Position numbers and translations under genes: made by a program. DNA of 64,000 nucleotides from Acanthochlamys bracteata (taxonomy: Eukaryota; Streptophyta; Magnoliopsida; Pandanales; Velloziaceae): positions 3,999,489 to 4,063,488 of the forward strand of contig CM034144.1 in NCBI GenBank assembly GCA_019914995.1, read 5' to 3'. The notes beneath the pieces are model-generated. The model saw only the letters and a list, made by a program, of their open reading frames with translations. It was not told where the DNA came from and searched no databases. This document shows, piece by piece, positions 35,958 to 47,700 of this stretch (position 1 is its first letter; the number at the start of each line of letters is the position of its first letter).

Positions 35958-35959
35958 GA

Positions 35960-36617
35960 AAACATACATCACATATAATTATTCATCATGAGAGATAAAT
36001 CATATTTGCACGAAGTGGAAGGATATACCGGGGGTCAAAGAAGATGTAATCTTTGCTGAGAAACTAATGTTAATTTAGGAACAAAGGTGACATGGTAACC
36101 CTCACCTGTGGTCCATCGGTTACTGCTAAGCAAATAGCTAGATCCAATCTCCGATGTCAAGTCTAATATGTAACGAATACGATTATCATAAGACAAATAA
36201 CCCAATCATAATTCATTCGCACGTCTAATTCCACATTTAACCTAAGTTCCGTGTTAGTGTGCGACCATATCCAAGATTTAATATTAAACATTAAATCGAT
36301 AATAAACTAGTAAAATCTAAATTAATGCTAGAACTAGAGGATTACGAGACGCACCGGCTCAAAAGAGACGATTTGCGTCCGAAACAACCTTGCATTGTAA
36401 CGACGAACACACTGATTTTCAATTTGAACAATACCTAAGCTTAAACAGATCAACACTAGTTTAAAAATAAGTAAAGTCCTAACACAGGCGATAGAGTGAA
36501 AGTAATAAGCTGTAGAGAAGACCCACTAATGCAGTTGCAAAGTCCTAACACCTGCGGAGAGCTTCAACAAAATGTCGGGTTTCCACTTTCGAGCAGCAAT
36601 CGATGCCTTCGACTCCC
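35960..36617 (+). repeat. dispersed repeat family R, copy 4 (partial)
   Basis: Shares 'catcacatataattattcatcatgag' / 'catcacatacatttatgcaccatgag' and 'gaacaaaggtgacatggtaacc' with 34195-34340. It continues noncoding to the hAT-like element at 36618 and apparently resumes at 37529-37688 ('gaagattgcccgtcggcaagg'). Confidence 0.45.
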
Positions 36618-37528
36618 CTAAGGGTCTGTTTGATATGAGAGCAATGGAGAGCAATTGGAGTAAGTGAATTAATTACTCCCAATTGCTCTCGTTTGGTAAC
36701 AAACTTATAAGATGAACGAGGATTAAAATTTCTCTCCATTAATTTCCATTAATCTGTAAATCGTTACACCCCAATGTGGGGTGTAAGCTGGAGTAAGATT
36801 AATATTGATACTACTAACAACTAAAATTTCCATAATACCCATATCATTTTATTTTATTTACCCATTTTATACTCCACTTCTTTTAAACTCATTTTTAATA
36901 TAAAATACTTACAAAAATTAAAATAAATTCTTTTATTAATAAAAATTTTTTTAAAATTCAAATTTAAAACTTACTATAAATATATAATTAATATAAAATT
37001 TTATTTTTTATTAAATATTTTTAATTTTTAATTTTATTTTTTAAATTTACTTTTTAAAAACTCCACTTCATTCAAAAACTTCACTTCATCTCATTTGGTA
37101 AACACGCCCTACATAAAATATGTCCTTGCTATATTCTTTGGTCCATCTAGACAAAAAGTATGTGCAGCTCATCTAATTTTACTAGATCCTTCTTTGGTCT
37201 TCTCTTTCGTCTTGTTCATGGCTTCATTTGTTTTTTTTCATAATTTCTATAACTAAGCAGTCGCAAATCTAAAACTTTGTTTTGCTTAACCAAAACATAC
37301 AAAAAACATAAAAGGATATTTTTGACTTTTTATAAAAATTACTCTTACTTACTCCTCAGTTATCAAACAAGAATATTATTTACTCTTGATTAATCTTATT
37401 GATATATCCAAACAAGATGAGATTAAATTATTACTCTTACTCTCGTTTCCACCCTAATAATCTTATCTTGTTCAATGTTACTTTTATTTTCTCTTACTTA
37501 TTACTCCTCCATCCAAACAGACCCTAAG
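36618..37528. mobile_element. hAT-like non-autonomous element (911 bp)
   Basis: TIRs are CTAAGGGTCTGTTTG on the left and CAAACAGACCCTAAG on the right. Flanking octamers are CGACTCCC and CGACACTG (5 of 8 identical), a possible decayed 8-bp target duplication. The interior is AT-rich with subterminal 'attactccaattgctct' type repeats. No coding sequence. Confidence 0.6.
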
Positions 37529-38270
37529 CGACACTGATGTAGATGATAATGATGTTAAAGGTGGAAGGAGGAAGAATAGAGTGCCGGAAAGGAAGATTGC
37601 CCGTCGGCAAGGATCATTGCTCACGGATATGAAGCCTTGCAAGCACAGGAAGGGAAAAAGAAGATGGGTTGGGGAAGTAAGGGAAAAATAAGGGATAGTT
37701 TGGCTAAACTTAAAAGTAATTAACTTTTTTAGAAAAGTTACTTTTTTTATTTTTTCTTAAAAAAAAGTAGCCGTTAATTTTTTCTAAAAAAAATAGCTGT
37801 GCGTTCGGATAAAATTAACTTTTTTTGAAAAAAAAGTTGAAGAAAAGTTTAGTAAAAAAAAACTGAAAAACTAAAAACTATAGAATGATTAAATATCCTT
37901 TATAATATAATGATTAATATCTATGTAAATTTATAAATAACTATTTATTTTATACTTATATTTATTTGTAATACTAAAATACAATTACAACATTTTTAAA
38001 AAATATTAATATTTTAAAATTAATAATTTATTTAAAATATGTATTTAAAGTATATTTTTAAGATATAAACATTTTATTATTTATATATGTAATAACTAAT
38101 TAATTCATTAAAAAATTATTAATAATGAATAAATAGTATAGTATAGTATTCAAATAAACATTGAAACAATAGTACATCACAGATTATAATCAAATTAATG
38201 TCCATACAGTTATCAAAGTTGTACAATTAATGTTGAAATATTTCACTAGCAATATCATAATCAAAACATT

Positions 38271-38649
38271 TCTTAAGATCTTCATTTTCCTTGTTGATCC
38301 AGTATACAGCTCCTCAAGGCTGCAGCAAAACTTGGTCTCCACAGTAGGTGCTCCGCCAGCACCAGCACCATCAGTGTATGCTCTGGAGGTCTCTCAAACC
38401 CACGAAAACTACAATCAGTATTAAATCTCATCGCTTTTGTACGTCCAGAAGTTTCAAACCCAAACCGCTCCCAAAGAACTCAACAAATACGTAGTCTGCA
38501 TTTATAGGATTAAAATGGAAATTTCTAGGACTAGTTGACCAATTAACAAATGGAGTTGAACTTGCTGAACCAGGTGGAGGCATGCCTTCCAACCCTCCTT
38601 CTCAATATATACTGATCATACATTGCTCTCTTTTGAGGATCATTTAAAA
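38271..38649 (-). pseudogene. captured DnaJ (Hsp40, class B type) exon fragment
   Basis: On the minus strand, after a splice acceptor 'ttctgtttcag', the frame reads VLNDPQKRAMYDQY, the end of the J-domain region. After a frame change come MPPPGSASSTPFVN and STSPRNFHFNPINADYVFVE, then FFGSG, matching the linker 'MPPPG...FNPRNADDIFAEFFG' of plant class-B DnaJ proteins. At about 38345-38275 comes PTVETKFCCSLEELYTGSTR, then KMKI, the start of the C-terminal substrate-binding domain. Several frameshifts kill it. HPD lies in the missing first exon. The retained intron edge shows DNA-level capture. Confidence 0.75.
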
Positions 38650-39757
38650 CTGAAACAGAAAATACATTATATCAGAAGCAATGCAAAACACTAAACAATC
38701 TTCAAATTAAAATGTAATCACATGTGGTGGAGATACTACAGAGCAACCGCAAGCACCACTTATTAGCAACCTTGAAAAAGAATAAAAATTATTTTACTGC
38801 AGTCCATGTTTCTCTGTGCATGGTTAGATAGCCCAAAGAAAATTGGCTTTCTTAAAGTACAACTAACTAGGACAAAGATGTTCAGTGCAAAGAGAGCACT
38901 AAGGCGTAGATGACCTTGCACCATTATCATTAAAAGACAAACCACACTTAATTCAAATATATTCTGTTTTTACATATTCCCCATCAACTTATTATTGCCA
39001 ACCATAAAACTTTACAAGAGCAATTTTGGGGAAAGAAAGAGATAACTGTAAACAATAACATATAACAATCTAAAGCATCTCACTCTGGTGGACCAGTCAA
39101 CTAAGTATCTTCAAACCTCAAGCACAAAATGTTGCAACAAATGCAATATGCTAACAGAATCAACTTCTCATCAAGAGGATGCCAATGCTCTTTGTCAGAA
39201 ACTAATTCTATTTCAAGAAAATTTGTTTACTCGCTGAAGTACTTAATTATCACATTCACTTCAAAATTGGCTCAAAAACAGATTTTCCAAGAAACCTAAT
39301 TTAAACACCAAACAAGTTAAACTAAATAGTTAATAATTCTCATTACATTATCAGCTACAAGCAAAAAGAACTTCTTCCCACTAAACACCATCATTGCACA
39401 GGAGTTCGAATTGATCAACTGAGTCTCCTCAATAACAACACAAATGCAAGTGGCTATTCCTTATGTTCACTGTATTTCTTATTCAAAGAAGAGATGAATC
39501 ATAGTTTACAGCAAGATTTCTGAATGAGATCGATAAGAAAAAACAAAAATTTGAAACCGACTCAAGAAATTTACAGCTTGTTATTGAGAGATCACGGGGT
39601 GAATTGAGAGATTCAAGAATAGAATCCTTGAAAAAATAACCAAGAGATAGTACAAGTAAAGAGAAGGTGACGAGGGAGCGAATATCCGCGTCGGAGAAGA
39701 AACACGCTCGCTAGGGTGCTCAGCCGATTGGATGGGGAGCAGACGGAGAGAAAAACC

Positions 39758-40607
39758 TAGGGTGTGTTCTTTTAGCAGAAAGTGAGTTACTGAAAAATGA
39801 GTTACTATAAATAGTATTATTGAAGTGAGTTCTAATTTTATGTTCTTTTACATTAAAAGTGAATCGAAAGTGACATAAAAGTGTTCTTTTCTGTTCCTTT
39901 TACAGTAATGGGGCGTGCCCACGATCCCGTCGGTGCTTTGGATTTCGTGCAGAAGCTCCGCGGCGCACTCCGGCAGCGCCACAAGCGGCTCTATGCCACA
40001 AAGAACAAAGCTCAGGACATGGAAAACTAGGCGGGTGATTACATGGAATCAACGAAGCAGAAAGCTCAGTAAAAGAAGGATCAGACTCGGAGCCGGATGC
40101 AAAAGGAGAAATATCAGACTCGAAATTCGATGAACGAGAAAAATGATCAGAAGGGAAGTTATATGGAGGAGAAGAAGGAGCAGACCAGCAACGTTCTGCA
40201 ACAGGCTGGTGAGACGATCAAGAGCGCTGCTGGTGCCACAATGAATGCGGTGAAGAACACTCTTGGATTCAATGAACAGAATAGTACTATCACTGGTTTT
40301 GATGACAAGTACTAACTAGCTAGATGAACATTTCTCTAGGCGTCAGTGTTGCTGGTGTTATCAGCTCTGGTGATCACCGACGTACAACAAATGCCGCCAC
40401 CGGAGAAACTATTGATAGATAGATTCGAACAAACTTGATTTGTGTTGAACTGAAATGGAGATTTTTTCGTCGGCTTTTTGGGTGAAAGTGTGATGTAAGT
40501 TATAATTACTGAAGCAAATTTTAACGATAAAAGAACACAAAAAGTGCACGTAAGTATCACTTTTTGGCAGGAGAAAGTAACTTACTGTGTAAAAGAACAG
40601 ACCCCTG
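39758..40607. mobile_element. hAT-like element carrying a LEA gene copy
   Basis: The left end TAGGGTGTGTTCTTTT and right end AAAAGAACAGACCCCT are TIRs (14 of 16 matched). Subterminal 'gtgagttactg' and 'aacttactg' are also mirrored. Flanking octamers do not match well. The interior is almost wholly a LEA-like pseudogene. It is nested in the candidate 3.2-kb element. Confidence 0.6.
39908..40315 (+). pseudogene. intronless LEA-like (late embryogenesis abundant) pseudogene
   Basis: One continuous 136-codon frame from ATG at 39908 to TAA at 40313-40315, interrupted only by TAG (40028) and TAA (40070). The product is Lys/Gln/Glu-rich and hydrophilic. Recognisable pieces are KNKAQDMEN, STKQKAQ, KKDQTRSRMQKEKYQTRNS and SNVLQQAGETIKSAAGATMN, then AVKNTLGF, in the style of group-3 LEA proteins that protect cells during desiccation. 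Both internal stops are one C-to-T change away from Gln codons. It lies between hAT-like TIRs, so it is a captured gene copy. Confidence 0.7.
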
Positions 40608-40879
40608 ATAAAACTCGGGCGGTGGTGAGCGAACGAAAGTGTGATTGAGAATAGGTAGAGGATATAAAATATATATCACGGGGTAAAAAGTGTCATTTCT
40701 TATCGATGGATGAAAAAAGTCACGCGCGTTGGAGAAAAAAGTTATTCTAAATAACTTTTTATTTTTGACTTATAAATTAGAAAAATTACTTATAAATTAC
40801 TTAACCAAACATTCTATAATTATTGTTTGAAACTTTTTTAACTTATAAGTTTAAAAAAGTTTATCCAAACAGCTCCTAA

Positions 40880-41989
40880 ATGAGAAATAGGAAAATGTAA
40901 AGAAAGGTACAGAAAATTTTAGAAATTAGTGGAAGGTAACAGAGAAGTAAAAGAGCGGTTTGTTCGGACTTGGCCCGACGTCCCTCGGCCAAGGTTTAAA
41001 TGTGGATTTAAATGTGTTCCAAACCTATGAATAGGTTGCCCACTTGATTTTAAATAAGGTTTACAGATTGGCGCACTACCTTACTTTTATTTTTAAAAAA
41101 CCTTTTATTCACATATAGCAGTTCTATGATCTTCACAAGTAGGCTATAATCTTTATAAAGCATACTTTTAACTTCCCTAAAATGATAGTGGTAGCAAGCC
41201 TAATGTGGATACCAATGGCCCAAAGCATATGAATACATCACCTACCTATAAGCAATTGTCTTATGAATGAAACAACAAAAGTTAGTCTATGTCTACATGA
41301 CTCCATGAACAAGACCGAAGATATAAAACTCAAGATTTATATTCGCTACGAATCATTCAGTTGCAACAGAGGGATTACAGATACGCTCGGGAATAACTAT
41401 CATAAAACTTTCAGATTGGAATAGAAATTGCTGTCTACATAATCTAACCAGTAGTAAACTAGCATAAGTAAAATAGCATATCATATAAGAATAAAAATTC
41501 TACATGATTATCGACTTAACATCAATGCTTTCTCACTTAGGTAATAGTATGAATTTGTAAACAGAATCCAAAGACTGCTCATATTGCTGTACTGAATAGA
41601 AGCCTGTAAGAGGACAAGAACAATGGTGTCTTAGCTTTTCTTCTCCAGAGAGTTCTCTTTCCAAATTAATCATTTTGCTCACAAGAAACTGGATACGAAA
41701 CAAGGTGAATCCGAGTATTCTATTACAAAGATCATTTGGAGAACTGCAGGTCAGCAAATAAGTTTAACTTGGATGATAGAAATTAACTCCAGTCCAATGT
41801 GCTACAGTACTTTATGACCTGTAAAGCTGTTTCTTCAGCGTAAAGATGCTATTTCAGCAAAAAGTTCAGTGTCGCTGAAGCAGTATAATGCAGCAAATAA
41901 GTTTAAATAGTGTTTTAAATATCTATTACTTATGTAATATCTATAGTTCTGTGGACTAATAAAAGCTATGGCTGGAAATGGAGGCCCTA
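40880..41989. other. no gene recognised
   Basis: AT-rich noncoding sequence. The block 'gcaggtcagcaaataagttta' (41748-41768) recurs at 44911-44931, and 'ttaaatagtgttttaaatatctatta' (41904-) recurs at 44930-, on either side of the reverse R copy. 'ctccagtccaatgtgctaca' at about 41787-41806 is repeated inverted near 44857-44876. Confidence 0.4.
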
Positions 41990-44139
41990 ATGTGCAATGT
42001 TCTCTTTTTTTATTTTCTTCTCCTTCTCCTCTGTTTTGCCGACAGCTACTGCCTCCTTATCTCCTCCCAACAGTAACCCTCCACTGCCCTCCTCGGCGAG
42101 CATCACTTCTTCTCCTTTAGGCCTTCATCTTCCTACTCGTCTGTCATCGCTATCCTACCTCCATCAAGCTTCACCGTCCGATTAGAAATTAGGGTTTATG
42201 CCGGACCTCTTCGCCTGCCATCCGATCGTGGTAAGCAGTCAAAATCTATCTCTTTAACCCGGTAAACCTTTTCTCTTTATCAATTGGATTAAATTTTTGG
42301 CTTGAGGGTAGAATTGCTTCCCTAGATAGGAAATTGAATTTTTCTTCAATTTTCCGTCGCCGATGTGCATTTGACCCAATGACATTTTTTTTAAGCTTAG
42401 TGCTACTATTGTTCTCGCAGCGGCTTGAATTTTCTTCTCCGACGATTCATTTTTTGGCTAGTACTATTTATCGCCGGAATACGGCGAGCTAGCGGGTCTT
42501 ATCTTGTGGGTAGGTTATAATACACGCTTTGTATATTTAAAAGCAATTGTTGGATGAATTATTAATTGATTCCGATATAGGAAATAGTTGTATTTAAAAA
42601 AAAATCAGTTAGCAGTCGTCGGTTCAAAGCCAACTTCAAATCCGATCATCTCTTTTAAGTTAGTAAGCTCTCTAAAATTGCTAATAATAGTAGTTGGTTG
42701 AGTAGTGGATTAGAATGAAATTATTGATTGAATGGATATGTCGTTATGCATAATAGGATTTCACGAGGAATTTTGAGTTGGGCTTAGCGCGAATCAGTCG
42801 ACTTTGGTGATTGTTAGGACTATAGGTTAGGGTTACCTTGCCTTTGTTCCTATAGCTATATTGTTAAGCTTTTGGCACATGTAACATTTGTTTTGAAAAT
42901 TGTAGCATACCTTGCCATTTCTCATATATATATGATTTATCCTTCATGCTACACATGTCTGTGCATGCTTATGCTTACTTGATATCATATTTATTAGTTA
43001 TTGCTAGCATGTTAGCATATTGTAAACTATATGGCATCATTATGAGAATAATGCAATATACATGTCAATGCTTGTCTTTCATAATATGCATTAGTATAAT
43101 TATAATAGCATTGAAGGCATTGGGTACAACATATCCATTATGTGAAAACCTATTATGCTGCATCTATTGTTAGAAACTGCATTGGTATGGAAAAATGTAG
43201 AATCTGACAAGTATTGTCATAACCTATTATGCTTCATATTGATACGGTGGTCCCAAAACATATTAGGCATTGAGATATAATAGATAGCCAATGAGTTTCA
43301 GTATATATTGGACACCGAACTGTTATAGTATTGCTTGTCGGTGAATCCCAGAGCATACTGGGCACCAAGCTTGCTTATGGCTTTGATATATAAAGGTATT
43401 ATGGGTGCATGCTTATATGCTACACCCAGTGATGTGATGCGAGTTGAAATTGTGATCTCATTCGGTCACCTACATTGTATGACTATTACAGTTGATGCTA
43501 TTCGCATACATCATTACATACGCTTGCTTGCAAAGTTGCATTATGTATATATATATATACACATATTTATATTTATTTATTTATAGCCTTGAGAGTGCCG
43601 CATAATAATGTTTCAATTATCATATATCTCTACTAACAACTGAGTCGGTATGGGACGATTCAGGACTTAGTAGAATTTGATCTGATCTATCGTCGCATCT
43701 ATTGCATATAGATCGTACTATAATACCTAATTAATGCATTAGTTATATTAATTGGGTATTTTGTTGTTTTACCTCACTGAGACTGCGCTCACCCTCTTTT
43801 CTCTTCTTTGGCCTCCCCTAGATAGGTTAGAGGCTAGCGGGCACTGATTAGATACGATATTGCTGGACGAAACAGAGGATATACCATAAATTTTTTAAAA
43901 TGTAGTTAGCTCTTTAATCCTCAAAGGGCATTGACTTTTCTTATACTTCATTGTATGTGCTATTGTGATAGCATTTGTTTTGAATTGTAATAGGTGTTAC
44001 GACTAACGGTAGCCATTAGTGATACTTTGTGCGTAAACGGTTTTCATGTTGGTCGTTTGTTTTCTTTACTTTGGACTTTTTGTGAAATGTATATTTATTA
44101 TTATTTGTACAGGTTCTCCCTATTGAGTTTTTAGGGAAG
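41990..44139 (-). repeat. dispersed repeat family R, copy 3 (reverse orientation)
   Basis: In reverse complement it has the family blocks 'ctactaagtcctgaatcgtcccataccgact' (43640-43675) and 'ggggaggccaaagaagagaaaa' (43797-43820), which match 26700-26730 and 26870-26900. The GC-richer end near 42.0-42.2 kb ('tgccggacctcttcgcctgcc') corresponds to that of copy 2. Noncoding; the short frames are not conserved between copies. Confidence 0.5.
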
Positions 44140-44623
44140 ATCATGTCTAGGGTGGCAATTCGGATTCCAGCGTCGGTTCTGGATCAACCCATATAATAAC
44201 CTGATCAAAATTATTCAAACCTTACCCGACCCGTTTATTTATATAGGTCAAAATTGTTAATCCTAACCCAACCTATTTATAACCGGATCAAATTCAGGTC
44301 GAATTATTTAATAACTAAAATTATTAAAATAAACATTATAAATATTAATTTTTATTAATAATATATATAAATTATTAATTGTGATATATTTAAAAAGAAA
44401 AATATTAATTTTGACAAAATTTATAAATTAAACATAAATTAGTTAAATTAAGATAAATTAAAAAACATCTATATATATAAATTAAATTCAAATTTTTTGC
44501 TATTATTTTCTAATTATTAAGTAATATATATTATATAAATAGTTAAACATGTCAATTTCGGATCGATCCAAACCCGTTTAAAATTTTCGGGTCGGGTCGA
44601 AATTTGCCACCCCTAATCATGTC
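44140..44623. mobile_element. hAT MITE with perfect 8-bp target duplication
   Basis: The element is 44148-44615, with TIRs TAGGGTGGCAA on the left and TTGCCACCCCTA on the right. It is flanked by identical ATCATGTC octamers (44140-44147 and 44616-44623). Subterminal 'gacccg' / 'cgggtc' motifs occur at both sides and the AT-rich middle is noncoding. The perfect duplication makes it one of the best-preserved insertions in the window. Confidence 0.92.
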
Positions 44624-44785
44624 GAAAATTTCTCAAATATTGATAATTTATCGGTTTTGATCAAGTTTGGGTCAAGCTCATTAGATTGGGAAGAGTTTGG
44701 GCCTTATCTGTATTCGATTTAATCCAGTATAAGTAAGGGCATAGTTTTGGGTCTTGACAATTTGTATAAATATTTTGTTGTAGTA

Positions 44786-45092
44786 ATTTTAGAATAATGT
44801 AGAAAATTTTTGTCATAAATATTGTAGCAAGCGATACAAATACAATCATAATGTACTGTAGCACATTGGACTGGAGTCAATCTAAATGTGCTTGTCAAGT
44901 TTAATAGTGCAGGTCAGCAAATAAGTTTAAATAGTGTTTTAAACATCTATTAATTATATATTTTTTTGGCAATTTCAAAATACTGTAGAAAATTGTAGTT
45001 ATAAATATTATAGCAAGTTATACAAATAATACAGTCATATCTTACTAAAGCATATTGGAATGGAGTTAATTTGAATGTGCCTATGAAGTTCG
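44786..45092 (+). repeat. diverged direct repeat of about 120 bp
   Basis: 44796-44904 and 44974-45092 share order: 'gtagaaaattt', 'ataaatattgtagcaag', 'gatacaaatacaatcata' / 'tatacaaataatacagtcata', 'gcacattggactggagtcaatctaaatgtgc' / 'gcatattggaatggagttaatttgaatgtgc'. It lies just upstream of gypsy element G1. Confidence 0.7.
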
Positions 45093-45192
45093 CTATTGGT
45101 GGCTTTGGACCTTGCATGTCATATTTCAGGTGTGAAAGACCACATACGATAATAATATTTATAGCTTTTTACTACAACAAGGTACATCACAG

Positions 45193-45642
45193 TGTAAGGG
45201 AGTGTGGGGCGAGCTTGCAGCTGGAAGAATTGAGCGATATAAAGGTCCCTCGATGCAGCAATCGTAGGTTAGTTCAGCAACATAAGTGTGTTGGCTGCCA
45301 AGGGTGATGAGCAATATCTAAGTGCTGATGCCTGCATCCAGAGAATAAAGAGTTTGAGTCTATTAGGAAGTCTATTCATTAGGAGAGTTGTACTTCAGTA
45401 GGAGTCTTAGGAGAGTTGTATCTCAGTAGGAAATCTTGTGGTATTAGAATTGCCAAGCAGTCTTGTAGAAGTCTAGAACTCTAGGAGTGGAGTTCTATAC
45501 CTATAAATAACAAGTGTCAGGCACTTCATAGGGTATGTAAAGAAGCTCTTTTATTTTCCAATTTTTCTTTTCTTTAGCAATTACATTGTCATCGTTATCG
45601 TATTGCATGCTTGTGTAGTTTGAGTAATCTCAAACAGTAACA
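45193..45642 (+). repeat. 5' LTR of G1
   Basis: 450 bp, starts TGTAAGGGAG and ends ...GTAACA. It has 'ctataaataac' (TATA-like, about 45503) and 'cttttattttcc' before the R region. It matches 50364-50786; the 3' copy lacks about 25 bp near its end. Confidence 0.93.
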
Positions 45643-45644
45643 AT

Positions 45645-45662
45645 TGGTACCAGAGTATCGAT
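45645..45662 (+). other. primer-binding site of G1
   Basis: TGGTACCAGAGT just after the LTR resembles the TGGTATCAGAGC site complementary to initiator-Met tRNA. Confidence 0.75.
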
Positions 45663-45666
45663 CCTA

Positions 45667-47032
45667 TGGAATCATCTAACTGAAACACAGTAGAATCACC
45701 GACTTCACCATCTTCTCCACAGGATATACACACCACCACCTTTCTACAAACACCGGCCACTCTTCAAAAGACATACCCCAACCCTCAAATAAGCAACGTC
45801 AACGGCCTAGACAAATATGAGCTATTCACTGCTTCGATGAACCAAAGACAGATATAATGGACTTGCTAAGAGCAAGCATAAATCCGACACTAATTTGGGG
45901 AGAATCGGGGTACTTAAAGCGAAACCTTATGCCCACCTCTAGCCTTATCCCTACCTCACAAAGTCAAGCCATACCTACAGAATTTGGATATGTATGTCCT
46001 ACGCTACTGACCAACTTCATCAATAACCCCTCCTTGTTCGCCCCTTACTACTATGCCACTAATACTTCAAACACAAACCATGATGCCAATATGTCACCCT
46101 TCACCAATCACCCATCAAGCAAACACCTCTACCGAATGCCTTGCAACCAACCCCGCTGTCCACTATTAAAGCCGGAGCTGTCGTTGGTTTTACAAACCGC
46201 ACAGGTGAACCAAAGCAACAATTACAACTCAGGCCAACCCACCTACTCAGTACGCAACCAAATTATACATCATCCCTATGTGAGCTCTGGATTGCTGTCC
46301 ACAACAAAGACAATCCAAAGCCAACTGCCGAAGGATTGTCATCGATTCCCAAACTTGACGGAAAGGATCCACATTGTGGTTGTAATGCGCAAAAAAAATA
46401 CTTCACATACTAACACACAACCGCTACCGATAAAGTCATCATAGCTGCAATGTACTTCCAAGAGGAGGCTAATAGATGGTACAAAAATTACGAGAGGGAC
46501 AAACCACGGCACTCATGGGAGGAATTAACAGGAGCTCTTCTTCAACGGTTTGGACCAACAACCTTTGACAATGCCAGTTCCGTCCTACAGCAACTTAAGC
46601 AAACCAGAACTGTGACAGAATATCAAACTGCGTTCGAGGACTTACGCTTTCGATTGCAACATACTTCGGATAAAGACTTAATTGGACGATTTTATAGTGG
46701 GTTGTCAAAGCAAATTTCATGGATGTCATGGCTATGCAACCTACTAAATTACAGCAAGCCTGCATGATCGCTATGATGTTTGAACAAAAACTAGGTAACG
46801 AACAACAAATGGCACGGCAGAACTGCTCCTGAGTAGCAGCTTCTTGGCAAAATTCTGGTAAAGTGGGTCTTCTGCAGCTCAATCATCTAACACTACTTCC
46901 TACACCACAAAATCACGATCCTCTTTGTCCGTAGCGGATATTAATGAGAGGCGAGCCAAAGGGATTTGTTTCTACTGTGATGCTAAGTATTACAAGGGGC
47001 ATAAGTGCGCCACTAAGTTATATTAGATTGGA
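45667..47032 (+). pseudogene. G1 gag remnant
   Basis: Upstream is low-complexity Thr/Pro/Asn-rich sequence. The gag capsid core is at 46450-46740: YFQEEANRWYKNYERDKPRH, SWEELTGALLQRFGP, then LKQTRTVTEYQTAFEDLRFR (retrotrans_gag pattern). A CCHC knuckle CFYCDAKYYKGHKC is at 46969-47010. There are stops in the leader and after the capsid, and the frame changes several times. Confidence 0.8.
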
Positions 47033-47053
47033 GGATACACAGACGAGGACAGT

Positions 47054-47430
47054 GTGTATGATCCAGACAGTGAAGCAGCAGAAGAAGTCTTGGCAGAAGA
47101 TGCTACGCTTTCGTTGAGTGCTATGCATGGCCTCGCTGGAACACAAACAATTCGAGTTGTAGGAAGGATTAAAAATGAAGAAGTGTTTATCTTTATTGAT
47201 TTCACTAGCACACATAATTTCATCACTGATAAATTGGCACGATATTTGCGGCTATACTCGCAAGATGTGCGTCCTCTCAAACTGGAGTTAGCGGATGGAA
47301 GACCACACTCAATTGAAGTCATCTACAAGGAGATACCATTATAGATACAAGGAGAAATCTTAGTTGTCGATGCCTATCCTTTCTACTCGTCAGTATAGAC
47401 CTTGTGCTTGGTATTTAATAGTTAGAGAGT
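47054..47430 (+). pseudogene. G1 aspartic protease remnant
   Basis: The block LSLSAMHGLAGTQTIRVVG, then EVFIFIDFTSTHNFITDKLA is the retropepsin-like domain of gypsy elements, normally with a DSG-type catalytic triplet before STHNF. Here it reads D-F-T, so the active site is altered. Continuation (VRPLKLELADGRPHSI) is preserved, then a stop at 47342. Confidence 0.8.
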
Positions 47431-47700
47431 CTAGGTGACGTCATCTACAATTGGCGTCGTTCTGATATGCGTTTCTCTTTGCAAGGCCATGAATTCATCT
47501 TGCAAGGGATTCGCGAAGACCGAATGTCTCAACTCACAAGTCTGCATTCAGGAAACATGTTATGTTCCTTACGTTTGCTATCTATCTCCACTACAGCAGA
47601 GCCAAACAGCTTGCTATCTGCATTCGATGAAAATAATGAAACACCCACGAGCTTGCTGTCGCTTATCCAGTAATATGTCTCTATTTTCTGCCCAATTCTT

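Larger units (their letters stand above)
37689..40879. mobile_element. candidate larger hAT-like element (3.2 kb) carrying a DnaJ fragment
   Basis: Left end 'taagggatagtttggctaaacttaaaag' pairs with right end 'aaaaaagtttatccaaacagctcctaa' (TIR-like, about 17 of 23 positions matched). Subterminal runs of 'aactttttt' and 'aaaagtta' occur at both ends. Target duplication is not clear (GGGAAAAA versus ATGAGAAA). It contains a DnaJ exon fragment (minus) and a nested second element with a LEA pseudogene. No transposase found. Confidence 0.4.

Noticed and set aside
39915-40133. Arg/Ser-rich 72-residue frame over the LEA copy
   Set aside because: Wrong frame; the LEA-like frame starting at 39908 explains composition and continues to 40315.
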